From NCBI RefSeq assembly GCF_014805625.2, contig NW_023998414.1:9279305-9343304 (forward strand): 64,000 bases of DNA. The letters are read 5' to 3'. The DNA comes from Glossina fuscipes. Its lineage: Eukaryota > Arthropoda > Insecta > Diptera > Glossinidae. The position numbers and the translations under genes were made by a program. Below the pieces are notes generated by a model, which saw nothing but the letters and a program-made list of their open reading frames with translations, did not search any database and had not been told where the DNA came from. Numbering within the stretch: the first letter of the stretch is position 1; the number at the start of each line of letters is the position of its first letter. Below, one piece after another: positions 35,657-47,164 of the stretch.

Positions 35657-37055
35657 TGTATGCGTTTAATACCTTTAGTATCCGTGCTTGAGAGAAGTGT
35701 GGAAAGAATTTATGATTTTTACACGAATACGTGAACCCATGTATAGTACAAACACATTCTACAAACGCGAAACTAAACTGTAACACATTTTTTTTCCCCC
35801 TAATATCCGGACACTGGTTATATAAATAATAAGCAAACTTCTCTTCGAACACATCGCAAGCTCTTCGCTTTAAAGCAATCTAGGTTCATCTCTCTCCTTT
35901 TCGTTTTCATTACGAACGGGCGAGAGTGACCATTTTGATATCGTATTTTAAGGAATCTTTACAAATATTTGCATCAAAGTTTCGAACACCATTTGCTAAC
36001 CATTGCTCCTAATTTATTATTAAGTAATTTGTGATACCAAGTTTCGGAGATTTAACTTGATTTGTATAAGCAACCCATGCAAAAATGAATAAATAAATGG
36101 TTTCACAGTCTCTCACATGGCGATCGAGAGCATATTCTTTTTCTTTCTTTTTCTGCTTTTACGTCAGCCTTGAGGCACTGTTAAGCAAACGAATTATAAT
36201 TAATTGATAAATGGATAAAGTCGATCTAAAATTTTATGCTTACAGTAGAAATTTTGTCTCATGCGTATTTTCATGTTTTATGAGTGGAATAGCGTAACTA
36301 ATATATCGTCATTGTCATTTCGTCGATATGAAAGTGAGCATTAATGACACTTTATGTAATATAGAATAACCGTCTACTACTACTATACGTTACCTATAAA
36401 ACGCAAAGGGTCTTTCATTAATATTAACAATCATTAGGAGTGATACGTTTTAAAAATTGAAAAACACCTCAACGTATTAAAGTGGATTGTCGGTCATCTT
36501 GAAGTTTACATATTGCAGCTGTGTTCTGACCAAAATATCGTTCAAATCGCAACCACGGCTTTGAACACACCGACATACTGCATATGATGGTTTCAATAGT
36601 TAATCATGCTTTTCAACATTAGTTGAGTTACGTCTACGATAGCCTAGCGACTGTTCTCCGCCAAACGTTGTAAAGTTCATAGCTCGCTAGCACAGACTGC
36701 ATTTAGCTGCATTTAGCTCAAGAAAAAAATACTTATCCCGAGGAGTTAAATCACGTAACCGCGTCGGCTTGAAAAAAGAAACTTTGACGGCGATCCAATT
36801 TCCTGGTGAACAAACTATGGGTACCCTGGGCACCCGCGACTAGACTGACACTTCGTTAAACTTTTTTAATGATTTCTGAATGTTCAGAAATCGTGGCTCG
36901 TTGCATAATGAATCTGAAAGCTGTATTAGAAAAAAGCATACTTGAAACTGAAAATTGTGATTTTAAAAGTAGTGCTCTCTTCTATTGCTGCTACTTTTAC
37001 TTGTTACCATTCGTCTAATCTTCACTGTGTCATACGTTCTGCTAGCATTGAATGT
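35657..37055. other. Non-coding DNA
   Basis: No gene recognised. A 10-bp-arm palindrome at 36871-36892 (GATTTCTGAA, TG, TTCAGAAATC) and a short direct repeat GCATTTAGCT near 36700-36718 are the only structures noted. Confidence 0.45.
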
Positions 37056-37059
37056 TTTC

Positions 37060-37529
37060 TATGCCCATCACCGAAGGACGGCGATATTTCCATTTAGTGA
37101 AAACACTTGCAACATCTAGAAGAAGCTTCAGAGACCCCATAAGGCACTTGTATTCTTAATCGGTGTTAAATTTTGAATCGACTTAAGCATCTGTATCCGC
37201 CCGTCTACGTAATGTCTCCGTAAAGTATATGTGTCAAATTTAAGGTGTACCTTAGCATGTCCATTCCTTCGGCTGCTATCTGTGTGTCTGCCAAGCTGCG
37301 TAGAAGCTGCAATAAATATCCCAGTCGCAAAAATGAAGATATCACTAAAAAAATTTCTAAAACTAATTCAGACAAAGCGAACGCCTACAATGCTAGAAGA
37401 ACTCAACAAATTTTTGTTTTACGTATTTTTTACTCGTACTACAAGATAAACTACAATGGGCACTGGGGATGTAAACTTTCATCCTACATGCATAGAAAAA
37501 CACGACCACACCCATCCCAGTATTATAGA
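37060..37529 (+). repeat. DINE-1/mini-me-like element, copy 4
   Basis: TATGCCCATCACCGAAGGAC head, ATTTCCATTTAGTGAAAACA, GCTTCAGAGACCCCATAAGG, a GTCY remnant (ATCCGCCCGTCTACG near 37194) and a tail CCACACCCATCCCAGTATTA, matching copy 3's CCACGCCCATCCCATATAAT. Overlapping open frames at 37231-37550 are translations of the repeat. Confidence 0.72.
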
Positions 37530-37534
37530 ATATT

Positions 37535-38685
37535 TTTTAACCTTTCTTAGGATAACAATGACGGGTATAAGAGATTCGGTCAGACTCGCATATAGCTTTC
37601 TTACTTGTTATTTATTCGATGTTTCCTTACTTGACAGCTGCCAGCGTGTCGGTACACTTATGACGTAATGTTGCACGAATTATTAATTTCGTTTACCTTA
37701 CAGCAATTTAGCATTTAGCGCTAAGTTGCCGTTTAAAAATGTTGACATTTTTGCAGATTACACGAGCGAAATGCATGTTGCATGTTGCATCATTTTGTCC
37801 AAAGAATACATTTAAAAAAATGTGATCCAAATGGTAATCATATCATATGTCCTATATATAAATATGTATACATGGGAATTGTTACATTAATTAATGTTTA
37901 CATTACTAGTTTGTTGGAAGCGGGAACAAGAGACGGTCATCGGAAATTAAAATGTTTTGCAAGTCCAAGTAGCAGAATATAGTTCAAAAAAAATGGTCGA
38001 TTTTTAATAGAACTACTGCTTGGAATAGAAACTGAAGATTACCATACAACTTTGCTACAAATAATTTATCACACGCAGTTCATTTGCGAGCAATGAACCC
38101 GTACAATGTTTAATATATATATATAGATATACATTTCTAAGACGGCGCCTTTTGCGACCACAAGTACACGTTTACCATGTGATGCAATAATATTATGTCT
38201 TAGCATTTCTTGATTTAATCCACCGTTAATAGGACGAAAGCATGCCACTATTAAGAAGTTGCACATTTACATTTATAATTGATGATTGAATTCAATGTAG
38301 AAAATATTCGAGTGATATATATCTTCCTTAAATATTTTAAAGCTCGCTTACATCATCCACTAAGCTCAGTTATTCGTGAATTTTTAATATTCGCCCCTAA
38401 AGCGTATATAGTTTTTTTTTATATAAGGTGCACATACATATATATATACACCTATATATATATATATATATATAGAAATATATATAACCACATTCCAAGG
38501 CCACTTAAAACATGATTCAATGAAATTAAAAAGAAAAAAAAAAAAACACATGTCATCTCCAATATTTTTTTCTCAACAGACAGCAAGAAATTAAAAACCG
38601 TATGCGCGGCAGTTTTTCGGAATGTAATTTATTAATAATAAATGGAGAAATAAATTACAATGAAGGATTAAATAAATACATATAT

Positions 38686-38718
<33 letters not shown>

Positions 38719-39635
38719 TAAGCGGACAAAGAGAAATATATACGCATAAGGACCCGTACTAACGAATCGCTAGACTAGGACGGTGTATAAAAAAAGCGCT
38801 GCATATTTTATTGCAACAAAATAATAAAAAGAAATTATTTTAAACCAATGGATTTTGCCATAAGCGAACACATGAAACGGCATAAGGAGTTCAAGGCATT
38901 TTTTTTTTCTTTTTTTTTTTTCTTTTATTTAAACACAAAAATTATTTAATTTACCGTATAAATTACAGCCATTACTGAACGTGATTTTGTGCTCATTCAC
39001 AAGTACCTGGCGCTAAAGCAATTAATTTAGTATTTAAATCCACACTTTTTAACGCCGCCATTAGCAAACCATAAATTAATTTCAACATTTTACATTAGCA
39101 TTTTCTAAATGCTTAAAATTAATTATTAACGGCGTTAGAAATTAATCTGCCAGGTTATGAGCAAAGCCGTTAAGATTTAGGGACTACGATAATATAAATA
39201 AAAAGTTTCTTAAAGCAATAACAAACACACAAACAAACGAACAAACAAACAAACAAAAAAAAAAGGAAAAATTCCAATGAAAAAATTTTACCCACACATT
39301 GTACCTCGATCAAGGACACGTATGTTTAAATAGAAATTGAATAAAGAGCCTACCCGAACGTGGCCCTTAAATATCATTATTATCAAATTTGACTTAAGCA
39401 CTTCTTCATTTTCCAAGTGTTATTATGTTCATATTTGACAAACAGAATAAAGTGCAATTTGAACCATGGACATGTAGACGCATGTAGAGCAAGGCATGAC
39501 AATTATTCATAAACTTATTGTGAAAGTAAATTTTTTTGTAAAAAGTTAATATTTCGTAAAACTCGCGATTGTACCCTACGACACTATATTAAGTTCAAGC
39601 CGACGTATGTAACACACACAAGTTTTACAAGATAC
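37535..39635. other. AT-rich non-coding DNA with microsatellites
   Basis: No gene recognised. (TA)n at 38454-38474, a compound (ACAT)n/(CA)n tract at 38677-38719, A-runs near 38532-38545 and T-runs near 38900-38925, and a CAAA/ACAAAC tandem tract near 39222-39256. Confidence 0.5.
38677..38719. repeat. Compound (ACAT)n-(CA)n microsatellite
   Basis: ATACATATATACACATACAT is followed by more ACAT units and then a pure CA run. Confidence 0.85.
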
Positions 39636-39639
39636 ATCC

Positions 39640-40130
39640 AACTTTTATTACACCTATCGATTCAGAATCTTATCTGTCCGTCCGTCCCTACGTCTGTCTG
39701 ATGTCTCCCATTGATTTTTGTGTTCAACCTGCAGGTTATACTTTTTGAGATATTTTATTGAAATTTGAAACGTTCGCGTGCTGTGACCAAAGGACGAACT
39801 CCTTTAAATATCGTTCAGATCGTTCGGATTATTTTGAAAAGCGTTTGTATGGGAAAAAACTTGCAATTCTCAAACTTTCTCGATAAAACTAGCTGAGTAA
39901 TAGTATTATGAGATTCTAAATTGGAGTGAAAGATCCATTTTCACTCTTTATTATCGTTTTTTATTAAGCAAAAAGGTGCAATTTTTCAATATTTCATAGT
40001 GAAAATTGGTTCATACTAGAATTGAAGTAGTTTTCCGCCACTTCCTATGCAACAACTTAGTTTGAAAAATCGTGATACGTTTAAGTGCAGGTGATGTAAG
40101 GTACTTGATAATGGGCCGCGGCCAACTGTA
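39640..40130 (+). repeat. (GTCY)n interspersed repeat, family 2, copy c (longest)
   Basis: Head ACTTTTATTACACCTATCGA and TTCAGAATC, GTCY run CTGTCCGTCCGTCCCTACG (39672-39690), GTGTTCAACCTGCAGGTTAT, TTTTTGAGATATTTTATTGA, CCAAAGGACGAACTCC, and tail GGTACTTGATAATGGGCCGC ending GGCCAACTGTA. It gives the best view of the family-2 structure in this window. Confidence 0.72.
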
Positions 40131-43100
40131 GTTTATTTCCGTGTTTTTAATATTTGAAATGTATATGTTTATTTTATCTTACGTTTCATCTCAATAAAAT
40201 TGTCAAAAATTTGCTTATTTTTTTTTTAAGTCTATTACAGTGACTTCCCTTCTTAACATAACATTTACTTAATGGAGCCTCTAATGTGTTTTCTCTGTTA
40301 CTATTAAGTGTACGCCCATCATTATGCATTCCCATCGCTTAATGATGTATAGAAAAGAAAAAAAAAAAACGAGAATTTTTTTCACTACAATTTTTTAAAT
40401 ATATACATATATACTTTTATTCTTCGCGAGTATTTTATTTATGCAGCTATACATGTGTTATACTATTTATTAAAAAATACGCCAGAAAATGAGTTTTATT
40501 TAGAAAATGTTTTCGACTTAGTTCTTAGTGCTGGTTAAGTAAGATACGCCGTAAGGCGAATACAATTTTTTTTTTTTTTTTTTTCACACTTTTTTTTACG
40601 TTTAGTTTGATTTTTTTATTGTTACTACCCGTGCAAACAGGTATTTTTCTAGTTGTTAACTTTTTTTCTGTTTACCTTTTTTTACTTGTTTTTGTTTTCC
40701 GTTTTTCTTAGAATTTCAGAATTTTTACTTTTCATGAATATTCATTCATTCATGTTGAACGACTTACGAAATGAATGAATGTTTTGCATTGAATGCAAAA
40801 AAAAAAAAAAAGGATATAAAAAATAAAAGAAAAAAACAAATTTTAGTTCTGGAGAAATAGTTAGCACAAGTATCTCTCTAAGATAGATATATACATGTAG
40901 GATTGTCTGGAAAGTTTTCGACCTGGTCATGTAGATAGCCGTGGTCATATCCATTGGTCAACATTTCAGCCATTTTCAACAAGCAGTTGTCCTCTAACGT
41001 TTGTTTGTCTGAGTCGAAATAAGATTTTTTGTACCGCCGTCCGTACTTGCTTTGGAGAGGCAATAGTTCTAAACGAACTATCAACGAATCCTTGCGCAAC
41101 CCGTGGGACCCGGGGACGCTTTACCATCGTTTTTTGCGCGGAAACTTTGGGCCGCTGAGTTGAAACGTGGTCGTGTAAGCTCAGCAAATAGTGCTGGACG
41201 ACCGTTGAAAAAAAGTTAGAGAGAGAGAGAGACAGAGAGACAGGAGGTTCAAAGAACGTGTTGGCTGCATATTGAATCGAGATGTAAGCATGTGCAAAAG
41301 CCTGTGTCAGTTTACTTTGGGGTGGAACAAAAACAGCGTGTCACAAATTGATAGCTACAACGATACAAGTGCATAAATGGACGTCCGATTTGCTGTCCCA
41401 TTCATCGGACTATGTAGATCTAACCTCCAACTCAAAATGATATGCCTCGGAAAGACATGTGTGATCCTTGCCAAACCATGTTCTATAAGAAGGGTAACAA
41501 AACGTTAGGAAACCACGTTTGGTTGAATCACTTAAGTAGAATTTTGCAAGAAATATTTTTTGTTCTTACCAAGGTCGGAAATTTTTCGGCCAAACCTCGT
41601 TGATATATTTTTATTGTTGCTGCTGCAGAGATATAAAAAAATGTTCCTGTCGAAAGTAAAAGACATCTGAAGAATAATAGTTTTCAGTATGAATGTACGT
41701 ACGTACAACCATCGTAAGCTTGTGACATTTTTCAAAATTTTGGACAAAACTACAGCTTTAATAATCTAAACAAATTCGTTTCCTTCAATACCTTTTAAAG
41801 GCAAACTGTAATATGTATTAAAAATACGAAAACGTTACGAGGGTTATTCAGAAGACATCTTTGGAAATGGAAAGGTTTAAAAGAAATTAAAAAATATTTT
41901 ACATGTGATGAATGGCTAGAAAATTGTTTAGAAAGCATACTGATTGTTAGATTCATGGGAGATGAGTTAACTTTTGCCTCTTCCCCTCTCTCCTCTCTCT
42001 CCACTCTCTCGCTCAATCACTCTCTCTCCTCTCTCTCTCTCTCTCTCACTTTCTCCCGCTCTCTCTTTTTGTGTCTCAGTCTTTCACTATCTCTCTCTGT
42101 CTCTCTGGGTGAACAGAAGATCAGAGGTTTGTATCTTCAATTCCTTTCAAATCTTTTATATGCACCACCCATTGAAAACTCGTGTAGAATAACTGCTTTT
42201 TGGTTTGGCTTTTTCCCAAAGTTCGTGAATCATCTTTGCACAAGGAAAAATTTAAAGGACTTGAAAATATTTCTTAAATATGTGGAGTAAATATTATCTA
42301 CTAAACAGTGCAGTTATGTGTTAAGGTTTAGCCGATCTGCTCATGCATCTAGTAGTACAACACGCCTTCAGAGTTTTCTGCTCTGACTGCGGGAAAAAAA
42401 GCATGTACACAACTAGCATAGAGCCACACCCACAAACGGTACAGGACCAAATTGCAAGCAATTGAATCCCTATGCCATCGCAAACATGTATAAGCAACCG
42501 ATAATAGTTAAGAACAATTAATTTTCGACTCATAATGAGTTTTTAAGGTTAAAAGTTAGTTCAAGTAAATTTAAATGAAACGCATATCATAATTTCAGAC
42601 ACAAATTAACTATATTTGCAAAGCAAAGGGCTGCACACTTCGTATATTTACACAAACGGGAAAAAAGTGTTAATGGAATAATTTCCACTTGTCTATCTTA
42701 TAATGATTGTATTTTTTTGAAATAAATATATAAAACCTTAGGGCACATAAAGGGTTAAGTTTACTATAATCGCATATTATATCAATAAAATATTAATTAT
42801 CTAACATTCTATGTACACTTGTAATACTAAATTATTATAATGCTTTGTTTGCATCAATGAAATTTATAGGAGAACGAATGTACGCATGGACATCTATTTC
42901 GAATGAAAAAGATAAATAAAAAATTTAATTAAAAACGTTTTTGTTTTTTTGTTTTTTTTTTTTTTGATTTCATTCTTTATTATTATTATTTGAACATTTT
43001 GACACATTTGTGTTTATTTTGTCTGCATCAACAACTGTCACAAGCACACTTGACGTGTATTTTGAAATCTTGAAAACTTGTTTCTATTGAAAATGAATGC

Positions 43101-43915
43101 AAATTTCATAAACAAGTATAATGTTTGGCATATATGTTTGTTGCATGAGCATGTGTGAGAGTGTGCGTTTTTAGAAAAAAGTATTTTAATATATCTACAT
43201 GCACTTGTCATGCAAGAATTCTCTAATTTTCACAACATGTCTATGAACATTCATTCCCCTGTGCAAGCATGATCCTGTCCCGGACTATACGCTTGTATGC
43301 GTACTTCACTACGATATTGCAACAAATATCCTTTCTTTATTAGTTTTACGTAGAGAAAAACAATTAAATTTTTAAAAAAGAAATTGCTTTACCATTATAA
43401 ATAGAATGCATATATTTATGGGCTTACATACGAAAGCAAATTTATAAAGTAAGGTAAAGTAAGTAAGTACGCCTGTGTTCATATGAACACATAACTTTTA
43501 TGCGAAAGACTCGAAGTCTAATATAAGCTGAAACTTTCGTCTCCTGTTAGGTGCTATTAATTTGCAATAAAATATTCGTAAATAAAATTTAACATTTTGG
43601 CATAGTTTACAAAGTCTGCAGGGACATATATATATATATATATGGTGAGTGGCACAGCAAAGGGGTGGGAAAGAAAAGAGATATGGAAAATCTTTTCAAT
43701 ACGCATAGGTATTGTAGTAAAATTGCACAGACTTTGTAGATAGATTTTTAAAATGACTAAATAAAGATATTAGGCAATCGGTTTATTTTTTATGCACACA
43801 TACTCACGCATGCTGACGTCCATAAGCATGCATTGTTATACTATACATCAATTGTGCTACAAGGTTTTATTAAGTTAGTGTAGATGTATACAATACTCAG
43901 AGAGAGTCGAGATAG
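40131..43915. other. Non-coding DNA with CT/GA tracts and an unassigned GC-richer patch
   Basis: T19 at 40566-40584, a (GA)n tract at 41217-41241, a pyrimidine-rich (CT)n tract at 41977-42107, T14 at 42952-42965 and (TA)n near 43628-43643. At 40880-41190 two overlapping minus-strand frames of 73 codons lie in less AT-rich sequence; no family was recognised (see findings). Confidence 0.45.
41977..42107. repeat. Pyrimidine-rich (CT)n tract
   Basis: Imperfect CT dinucleotide repeats over about 130 bp, interrupted by short TCA and TTTTTGTG segments. Plus-strand frames here are Ser/Leu low-complexity translations. Confidence 0.85.
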
Positions 43916-43917
43916 AC

Positions 43918-44206
43918 TGATTTCGAATAATTTTCTGAAACCATCTAAACTTGTCTGTCCGTCTGACCATTCCTGTTTGCCTGTCTGCCTTGTTTCCTTG
44001 TGTCCAGCTTACAGGTCGCAGTTTTTGAGGTCTTTTGATAACATCTGACCTGTTTCAGGCCAAGGACGAACAGTCCTGATATGTGAATCGGATAGTAGCA
44101 TTTATAGCATTTGCCATATAATACTTTAATGTGAGAAATCGTTATATAAATAACTGGAGGTTGGTGTAGAGAATTTAATGGTGGGCGATAGCCGACTACA
44201 GTGTCC
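43918..44206 (+). repeat. (GTCY)n interspersed repeat, family 2, copy d
   Basis: CTGATTTCGAATAATTTTCTG and CATCTAAACTTGTCTGTCCG head, GTCY stretch with CCTGTTTGCCTGTCTGCC, CAGGTCGCAGTTTTTGAGGT, GCCAAGGACGAACAGTCCTG, tail TGGTGGGCGATAGCCGACTA. The 131-codon minus-strand frame at 43945-44340 is antisense to this repeat. Confidence 0.7.
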
Positions 44207-44209
44207 TTA

Positions 44210-46060
44210 ATTGCTTTCAGTTTTAAGTTCAAAATTGATATGACAAAATCATTGCAGTTGTTCCTACGTCCTTTTGGTTCGTTGATCATCAAACTGTTTG
44301 CCAAATATTTATTCAATTCTTCTTGCCATGTTAAACTCAACTCTATCCCTTTAAATAAAAATATAAACTACGAAATATATTCTCATCTATCAAACGAGAT
44401 GGGGATAGATTCAGTAGAATGTCGCGTTTATTCTTAGGTTTTTCTTTCGTTTATTAACAATGAAAAGCCATACTTCCATTCTCTTAATTCAATTTGTTTT
44501 TTCAAGGAATCGTTCTTCAAAAGAATCTCTATAGCAACAACCGACTGAATACTTTTAGTTTGGTAGGAAAGAGAACAAATTTTCCTAATACGCTTTTTCA
44601 TACGCTTGATGGGTATTTAAGATTCACTTTAAACCTTGTTTCTTTCTCTTTTATATTATCGAACATTGTTATATTTCATGTAGGTGGCTTATGCTAAATA
44701 CTGGGATACAAACTCGCATATATTAACGCCCTCACAGCATCTAAAAATCCTTTGTCCTTTCATGTCATGTATTATGCAACTGCACACTTTCAAACTAAGT
44801 TTTTCAAATGCATGAACATATTGGAGAGTTGCCACACGCTTTCCTTTTTGTTGGTAGTTAACTGGCTTTTACGACGACAAACAAAAAAAAAAAAAGAAAA
44901 GAAATGCAAAAGGAATGTACATTAGGTTCCTCCTTCCGCTTGTTATCCTTAGAAATAAATATACATTCGAGTTTTTAGTGCACATAAAAAGATACTTGAG
45001 AGCTGTCGGTGCATCGTATCTCATTGTTGTGATTCCTTTCCAGACATTTCTTTTTGCGTAGCTAAAATAATGCCATCGTGAAAGTCATCTTAAATTGGTT
45101 GCACGTATAGAAGAACGCTTGGCTGGAAGAGTTAAATGGCACGCCTCAAATACCACACAAGAAAAATATGGGAGAGTGAAGTAAACTCACCATCGCAGTT
45201 GTATTGAAATCGATAGCGTCAGTTATGAAAGCAGTGAAATAAATTTTCTTAAAACAAATTCGAATGTTTTTCCCCAACATTACGCGTAGATCTTTTTATT
45301 GGAATGTTTTTTTGATAGTATTTAGCGTATATTTGATTAGCAGAAGATAAAGGCGCAATATAACTATTATTCTCTCTTTTCGCGTAGCGCGTTCTGAATA
45401 TGATTCATCTATAAGGGAAACTTGAGAAACAGCAAGAAGAAGGTATAGAGGATAATTCGAAAGTCAATAGCTCTCAGAGGCTAACTGGAGGCTTTCGGTC
45501 AACATATGACTAACTGGCCAATTGCTCTGAAAACGATTAAAAAATTACTCTGTCATTTTTGTTAAATATGTGCTCGCGGTAGTGGTTCCTTTGAATTCGT
45601 CTTCACAGGCTATCACTTTTTTACTTGAATGTGTGTTTTTGCATAGATTATCAATTATATATCCTTCTTTTTATTTATTTGTTCTTCCTTTGCCTATTTA
45701 TTTATTTATTTACTTTGCTTTGCTATGAATCCTTAACAAGAAGCTTTAATAGAATATTTTCGACTTTATAAAAGATTCAACTACGTTTAGCTGGTTTAGA
45801 GTCCATTTTAGATTGATAAAGTTTAAATTGCTTATGAATATTATTACACTTTTAAAGGTTTCTAAAGGCACGACCAAAGGTTAAGCGTATTCAAAGAGTT
45901 GCTAAATATTTGAAAAACATTTTAAAAAAGGGAAACAAAATCGGGAAATCGGGACCATGTTCATGAGGTCTCTGGGGCAAACGATGTAACACATCGGTCA
46001 ATAGGTTCAAAGAACGGCATTCGGACCTAGAGTGACTGTTGACCATTTCAACTAGAGTCG
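44210..46060. other. Non-coding DNA
   Basis: No gene recognised. A (TTTA)n tract lies at about 45693-45712 and an A-run near 44884. Open frames at 44201-44697 have no motif. Confidence 0.45.
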
Positions 46061-46064
46061 ATCA

Positions 46065-46520
46065 CTATTCCGATGATTAGTTTACAAGCTACAGTGATTT
46101 TAGTGACTCGAATTTTTTGGTCGTTTTTGATGATGATGTACAGTGTATCATTTATTGTCATAAATCGCAAGAAAAATTCTCTTTATTTCGCTGAAAAACA
46201 TCATCCAAGTATTGTTCTGAGTCGTCAACGTGCAGTTGTTTATGATCAAAAGTGAGCAAAACGTGGAATCCACTTGGAGCAGATTATTCTTCTCGACGTA
46301 TGTTCATGCATGCAAGTGTCAGTTATCTTACTCAACTTAACTTTTCAATCTCCCAAAATGATTTCGTAGATATTTTCTTTGTCTTCTGGAACAATTGCCG
46401 AATTTGGGCGACCAGAGGGTTTCGCATCACGAATATATCTATCCGAGTTTGCTTCAAATTACCAAACCAAACCATCCACAAATATATTTTTTTGACCGTC
46501 AAAAGTCACCATAACATCTT
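46065..46520 (-). mobile_element. Mariner transposase N-terminal half, decayed (Mos1/mauritiana-like)
   Basis: Read on the minus strand from about 46520 downward: a degenerate W-F motif, then GRPNSAIVPEDKENIYE (GRPNS codons at 46413-46399), HEHTSRRIICSKWIPRF (CSKWIPRF around 46280-46257) and DDVFQRNKENF, ending near the first catalytic block at about 46150-46080, where the expected DETW-type motif is eroded. The order GRP.SA.VPE, LHEHL..RKLCSKWVPR, FQRNK.EF is that of Mos1/mauritiana-type mariners. Several stops and frameshifts are present. The C-terminal catalytic half was not found adjoining; the mariner fragment at 46.9-47.16 kb is C-terminal but of a different type. Confidence 0.8.
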
Positions 46521-46899
46521 TCAAGCCAATGCTAATTGTTAAATGTATATTTTCTCATCAAAAATCGAATTTCAGATATTTGCCTTGTTTTGAAGATAAC
46601 AAAAGTAACGTCACGTCAGTATAATAACCCTCGCGAGAATGGCTTGGTCGTTTCCATTTTTTAATATTTTTTCAAAACAATTTTCTTTTTCCAGCACACC
46701 GAAGCTGTGCTCAATACCACATCAAGTATTATTATTCTATTACTTTTCCTTCTATCCCAAAAAGAGGCCCATTTTTGTTAAGACTGTTACAGTCGTCTAT
46801 CGCGCTAGTTTGTTTTATATCATACTTAATTCCGCATCCCAGACTTTTTCTTTTACACTTTTACTCGGAAAGTCGGGAAAATGTTTATTATATACTTCT

Positions 46900-47160
46900 T
46901 GCTTTTTGCCCAACAGAAAGATCCAGATTGAGAGAAAAGCCCGCAACCAGGAGAAGCTCAAGTTGAAAATCACTTTCTTGATTGCTTTCGTAACATGTGG
47001 CCGGACTTGGTGATGAAGCAAAATCGCTTTTCAAACATTTTTGCCCATAAATCTTGTCTCATTTCCTTTAACGTGTTACTTGGTGCGGCTAGTTGGACAT
47101 GATATCGTTCAGATGTAACCGTTTCACTAGGCTTTAGAAATTCGACACCCACGACTTCTT
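46900..47160 (-). mobile_element. Mariner transposase C-terminal fragment, second type, catalytic Asp lost
   Basis: On the minus strand MGVEFLKPSETVTSERY (47152-47102) matches the 'GV.YYELLKP.ETV…RY' segment between the first and second catalytic Asp of mariners. After a frameshift it reads LLHHQVRPHVTKAIKKV (from 47021 downward), corresponding to the LLHDNARPHV catalytic segment but with His-Gln in place of Asp-Asn, so the second catalytic residue is gone. Then follows a degenerate equivalent of W-E-V-L-P-H..YSP-D-L-A-P-S (about 46963-46916). It lies upstream, in reading sense, of the N-terminal mariner half at 46065-46520, so the two cannot be one collinear gene. A 124-codon plus-strand frame (46639-47013) is antisense to it. 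Confidence 0.78.
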
Positions 47161-47164
47161 TTCA

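Noticed and set aside
38677..38719. Possible CRISPR-like or satellite array
   Set aside because: Simple ACAT/CA microsatellite; no spaced repeats. No CRISPR array is present anywhere in the window.
41955..42290. Ser/Leu-rich plus-strand frame of 111 codons
   Set aside because: Translation of the (CT)n tract.
43945..44340. 131-codon minus-strand open frame
   Set aside because: Lies across a family-2 interspersed repeat and shows no protein motif.
46639..47013. 124-codon plus-strand open frame
   Set aside because: Antisense to the mariner C-terminal fragment.
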